From Ramlibacter sp. (GTDB lineage: Bacteria; Pseudomonadota; Gammaproteobacteria; Burkholderiales; Burkholderiaceae_C), in assembly GCA_025351615.1 (NCBI GenBank), contig JANXVP010000368.1:1-7719 (forward strand): 7,719 bases of DNA, given 5' to 3'. Shown in pieces: positions 5,388 to 7,719 of this stretch. The notes beneath the pieces are model-generated. The model saw only the letters and a program-made list of their open reading frames with translations. It was not told the origin of the DNA and made no database searches. The position numbers and the translations under genes were made by a program. Numbering within the stretch: position 1 is the stretch's first letter; each line of letters starts with the position of its first letter.

Positions 5388-6389
5388 ATGACCCACTCTG
5401 ACGGCATCCAGCGCCGCACTCTTCTGCAATCGGCCGGCGTCTCGGCGCTGCTCGCCGGCATCGGCCAGCAGGCGTTCGCACAGTCCCAGATGGAAGTCGT
5501 GCGGCTGATCACCGGCTTCGCCGCCGGCGGCACGTCGGACACCACCTGCCGACGGGTGGCGACCCGGCTCGCGCCCGAGTACGCGAAGACCGCGGTGGTC
5601 GAGAACAAGACCGGCGCCGGTGGCCAGATCGCAGTGCAATACGTCAAGGCGGCGGCGCCGGACGGTACCACCGTGCTGCAGACGCCGACCTCGATGCTCA
5701 CGATCTACCCGCACATCTACAAGAAGCTGCCGTACGACCCGGTCGCCGACCTGACGCCGGTGACGCTGGCCTGCAGCTTCGACTTCGGTTTCGCCGTCGG
5801 ACCGGCGGTGCCGCTCAGCGTCAAGACGGTGCCGGAGTTCCTGCTCTGGGCCAAGGCCAATCCGCTGGGCCAGAATTTCGGCTCGCCCGCGGCCGGCTCC
5901 ACGCCGCACTTCATCGGCGCCCTGCTGGGCAAGAGCGGCGGGCTGGACATGAAGCACGCCGCCTACCGCGGCACGCAGCCGGCAATGCTCGACCTGCTCG
6001 GCGGCAACATTTCTGCCGTATCGGGCCCGATCGGCGACATCACGCAGCACCTGCCGACCGGCAAGGTCCGCATTCTGGGCGTCTCGGGCGCCAGGCGCAG
6101 CCGTTTCGCCCCCGACGTCCCGACCTTTGCCGAGCAAGGCCTGCCGGAGCTGACCCACAGCGAGTGGTTCGCCTTCTTCCTGCCCGCCAAAGCCTCGCCC
6201 GAGATCGTGAGCCGCCTGAACGCGGCGATGAAGGTCGCGCTGGCGCAAAAGGACGTGGTCGACGGCATGGCAGGCTTCGGCCTGGAGGCGATGTCGTCGA
6301 CGCCGGCCGAACTGGCCGACCTGGTGAAGAAGGACACCGCCAAATGGGCGCCGATCGTGAAGCAGGTCGGCTTCTCCGCCGAAGCCTGA
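5388..6389 (+). CDS. Tripartite tricarboxylate transporter (TctC/Bug family) periplasmic solute-binding protein
   Basis: The 333-residue protein has an N-terminal signal peptide with a twin Arg (residues 9-10, QRRTLLQ), a hydrophobic core (about 11-26) and a likely cleavage after AFA31. The twin Arg is compatible with Tat export but the motif is not perfect. The mature part shows the Bug hallmarks: GFAAGGTSDTTCR near the start, VVENKTGAGGQIAVQYVKAAAPDG (about 65-88), an Asp-Leu-Thr-Pro-Val stretch (about 121-125), and DVPTFAEQGLPEL (about 244-256) in the second lobe. Such proteins capture organic acids in the periplasm, and many betaproteobacterial copies are orphans without adjacent TctA/TctB; none is seen here. 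The operon position suggests a ligand connected with aromatic acid catabolism, possibly a hydroxyphenylacetate, but this is inference. TctC is used as a family name only. Confidence 0.9.
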   Translation: MTHSDGIQRRTLLQSAGVSALLAGIGQQAFAQSQMEVVRLITGFAAGGTSDTTCRRVATRLAPEYAKTAVVENKTGAGGQIAVQYVKAAAPDGTTVLQTPTSMLTIYPHIYKKLPYDPVADLTPVTLACSFDFGFAVGPAVPLSVKTVPEFLLWAKANPLGQNFGSPAAGSTPHFIGALLGKSGGLDMKHAAYRGTQPAMLDLLGGNISAVSGPIGDITQHLPTGKVRILGVSGARRSRFAPDVPTFAEQGLPELTHSEWFAFFLPAKASPEIVSRLNAAMKVALAQKDVVDGMAGFGLEAMSSTPAELADLVKKDTAKWAPIVKQVGFSAEA

Positions 6390-6422
6390 TGGCCTGATGG
6401 TCTGAACCGAAAGGATGCCGCC

Positions 6423-7223
6423 ATGAACGCCGTTCTCAAACCCGCCGGCAAACCGGGCATGCACCCGGACGAATGGGCCGTGCGGGTGGAGCTCGCCGCC
6501 TGCTACCGCGTATTCGTGCTGCTGGGCTGGACCGAGATGATCTACAACCACATCACGCTGCGCGTGCCGGACAGCGTGACGCGGGGCGCTACCGCGGGAG
6601 CTTCGAAAGCGCCGCAGTTTCTGATCAATCCGTTCGGCCTGCACTACAGCGAGGTGACGGCGAGCAACCTGCTCAAGATCGACCTGCAGGGCAACAAGCT
6701 GGACGAGAGTCCCTGGGCCGTGAACCCGGCCGGGTTCACGGTGCACGCCGCGATCCACGACAAGCTGCCCGACGCCCACTGCGTAATGCACACCCACACC
6801 ACCAACGGGCTGGCGGTCGCCTGCTCGCAGGTGGGGCTGGCGCAGAACAACTTCTATTCCGCGCAACTGCACGGCATGGTGGCGTACCACGACTTCGAAG
6901 GCATCACGGTGCACGCCGACGAGACACCGCGGCTGCTGAAAAACATCGGTACCAAGCCAGCGGTGATCCTGCGCAACCACGGCCTGCTGACATGGGGCCG
7001 GACCTTGCCGCTCGCTTTCGTGCGCTTGTGGACCTTGCAGCGCGCCTGCGACGTGCAGGTGGCGCAAGCGGCCCTCGGCCCGGCCATTGCGGTGCCGCTC
7101 CACGTCGCCGAGAAGACGGTGCAGGATTCGTTCCAGTGGGACACCCGCTTCGGCGCCGGCCAGGACGTCTTCGACGCGCTGGTGCGCCAGGTCGACCGGA
7201 TCGACGCCAGCTACAAGAACTAG
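6423..7223 (+). CDS. Class II aldolase/adducin-like protein, function unknown
   Basis: This 266-residue protein has the class II aldolase/adducin head fold. Visible motifs are NPFGLHYSEVTASNLLKID (69-87), NPAGFTVHAAIHDKLPDAH (101-119), the presumed Zn-binding pair His123/His125 in MHTHTTNG, HGMVAYHDFEGI (150-161) and the third His186 in ILRNHGLLTWG. Many of these read more like adducin (AGF-HSAI, VAYHDYNGI, VLRNHG) than fuculose-phosphate aldolase. The residue lining up with catalytic Glu73 of fuculose aldolase is Gly104, so ordinary aldol cleavage by that mechanism is doubtful. Related family members include decarboxylases of dihydroxyaromatic acids such as PhtC/PhtD types, a possible alternative. 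AAAGGA at 6410-6415 is 7 bases before the ATG. The next gene starts 10 bases after its stop, implying co-expression. The substrate cannot be assigned. Confidence 0.85.
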   Translation: MNAVLKPAGKPGMHPDEWAVRVELAACYRVFVLLGWTEMIYNHITLRVPDSVTRGATAGASKAPQFLINPFGLHYSEVTASNLLKIDLQGNKLDESPWAVNPAGFTVHAAIHDKLPDAHCVMHTHTTNGLAVACSQVGLAQNNFYSAQLHGMVAYHDFEGITVHADETPRLLKNIGTKPAVILRNHGLLTWGRTLPLAFVRLWTLQRACDVQVAQAALGPAIAVPLHVAEKTVQDSFQWDTRFGAGQDVFDALVRQVDRIDASYKN

Positions 7224-7226
7224 AGG
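7222..7226 (+). promoter_or_regulatory. Ribosome binding site supporting a GTG start
   Basis: AGAGG overlaps the TAG stop of the adducin-like gene and lies 6 bases before GTG at 7233. Together with the MKVGIYGAGAIGG-type Rossmann start it decides the start codon of the last gene, which has no ATG at its N-terminus. Confidence 0.65.
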
Positions 7227-7232
7227 CTGCCA

Positions 7233-7719
7233 GTGAAAGTCGGGATTTACGGAGCCGGCGCCATCGGCGGCTGGATCGGAGCGAGGCTGGCGCAGGCCGG
7301 CTGCGAAGTCAGCATGGTGGCGCGCGGCGCAACGCTGGAAGCGTTGCAGATGCATGGCCTGCGGCTGGACCAGGCCGGGACGACCACGCCCGCGCCGGTG
7401 CGTTCCAGCGAGTCGCCGGCCGAACTCGGTGTGCAGCAGCTGGTGGTCGTCGCCGTGAAGGCGCCGGCCATGCGCGAGGTGGCGATGGCCATCGGCCCGA
7501 TGATCGGCCCCGACACCATGGTCCTCAGCGCGATGAACGGCGTGCCCTGGTGGTTCTTCGACGGCTTCGGCGGAGAGTACGCCAACACGCGACTCCAGGC
7601 GATCGACCCGGACGGCGCCATCGCCCGCGCCATCCCGGCGAAACACATCATCGGCTGCGTGGTCCACGCCAGCTGCTCGCTGCACCGCCCCGGTTTCGTC
7701 AAGCTGAATTTCGGCAACC
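7233..7719 (+). CDS. Ketopantoate reductase (ApbA/PanE)-like NAD(P)-dependent dehydrogenase, 3'-truncated
   Basis: The gene starts with GTG and runs off the right edge; 162 codons are visible. The N-terminus is a typical dinucleotide-binding Rossmann motif, GAGAIGG (residues 7-13), followed by a VSMVARG strand that resembles the NADPH-binding Arg region of PanE. VAVKAPAM corresponds to the conserved Lys segment of the family, and MNGVPWWFF (101-109) replaces the QNG motif of true ketopantoate reductases. The WW version suggests a paralogue acting on another 2-oxo or 3-oxo acid rather than vitamin B5 synthesis. The C-terminal catalytic domain, with the Lys and Glu needed for a functional call, lies outside the window. 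Close coupling to the adducin-like gene suggests that the two act on the same compound. Confidence 0.85.
   Translation, partial: MKVGIYGAGAIGGWIGARLAQAGCEVSMVARGATLEALQMHGLRLDQAGTTTPAPVRSSESPAELGVQQLVVVAVKAPAMREVAMAIGPMIGPDTMVLSAMNGVPWWFFDGFGGEYANTRLQAIDPDGAIARAIPAKHIIGCVVHASCSLHRPGFVKLNFGN

Noticed and set aside
6386..6400. Tandem CTGATGG copies after the tctC-like stop
   Set aside because: Two seven-base copies one base apart are too short to mean anything without further evidence.
3636..7685. A 1349-codon open frame on the minus strand
   Set aside because: It lies antisense to five confidently identified + strand genes, is rich in Arg/His/Gly/Asp as expected for an antisense frame of high-GC genes, and shows no domain. 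It is a codon-usage shadow.
1..7719. CRISPR array, tRNA/rRNA genes, defence system or prophage
   Set aside because: No spaced direct repeats, RNA gene sequences, integrase, nuclease or phage genes are seen; all coding sequence is metabolic.

Overview
The window is a GC-rich, tightly packed, single-direction (+) catabolic operon for meta-cleavage of homoprotocatechuate (3,4-dihydroxyphenylacetate), the lower route of 4-hydroxyphenylacetate degradation. The high GC content, the tripartite-tricarboxylate (Bug/TctC) binding protein and the style of the intergenic palindromes suggest a betaproteobacterium, probably Burkholderiales and perhaps Comamonadaceae. The taxonomic placement is inference.

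Layout: (1) 1-551, the 3' part of hpaG (isomerase/decarboxylase); (2) 580-2040, hpaE (semialdehyde dehydrogenase); (3) 2041-2110, a 70-bp gap rich in palindromes; (4) 2111-2437 and 2448-3266, a two-gene LigA/LigB-type class III extradiol dioxygenase in the slot where hpaD is normally found; (5) 3277-3681, hpaF (isomerase); (6) 3682-3731, a gap with a repeat hairpin; (7) 3732-4532, hpaH (hydratase); (8) 4545-5354, hpaI (aldolase); (9) 5388-6389, a periplasmic TctC/Bug solute-binding protein; (10) 6423-7223, an adducin-like class II aldolase-family protein; (11) 7233-7719, the 5' part of a ketopantoate-reductase-like gene with a GTG start, cut by the window edge.

How the genes work together: the ring is opened (LigAB-like proteins here), the semialdehyde is oxidised by HpaE, and the resulting tricarboxylic dienol is isomerised by HpaF. 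HpaG decarboxylates and isomerises the product, HpaH hydrates it, and HpaI cleaves it to pyruvate and succinic semialdehyde. The last three genes are not part of the textbook pathway. They may add uptake and side-chain or product processing, but their substrates cannot be read from sequence.

The most interesting points are the LigAB-type replacement of HpaD, which raises a regiochemistry question; a perfect 20-bp palindrome that buries the ribosome binding site of the ligA-like gene; repeat-like elements at three gene junctions of one operon; and the adducin-like protein, which keeps the metal histidines but has Gly where fuculose aldolase has its catalytic Glu. No RNA gene, CRISPR array, insertion sequence or intact transposase is visible, and no stretch over 300 bases lacks a gene.
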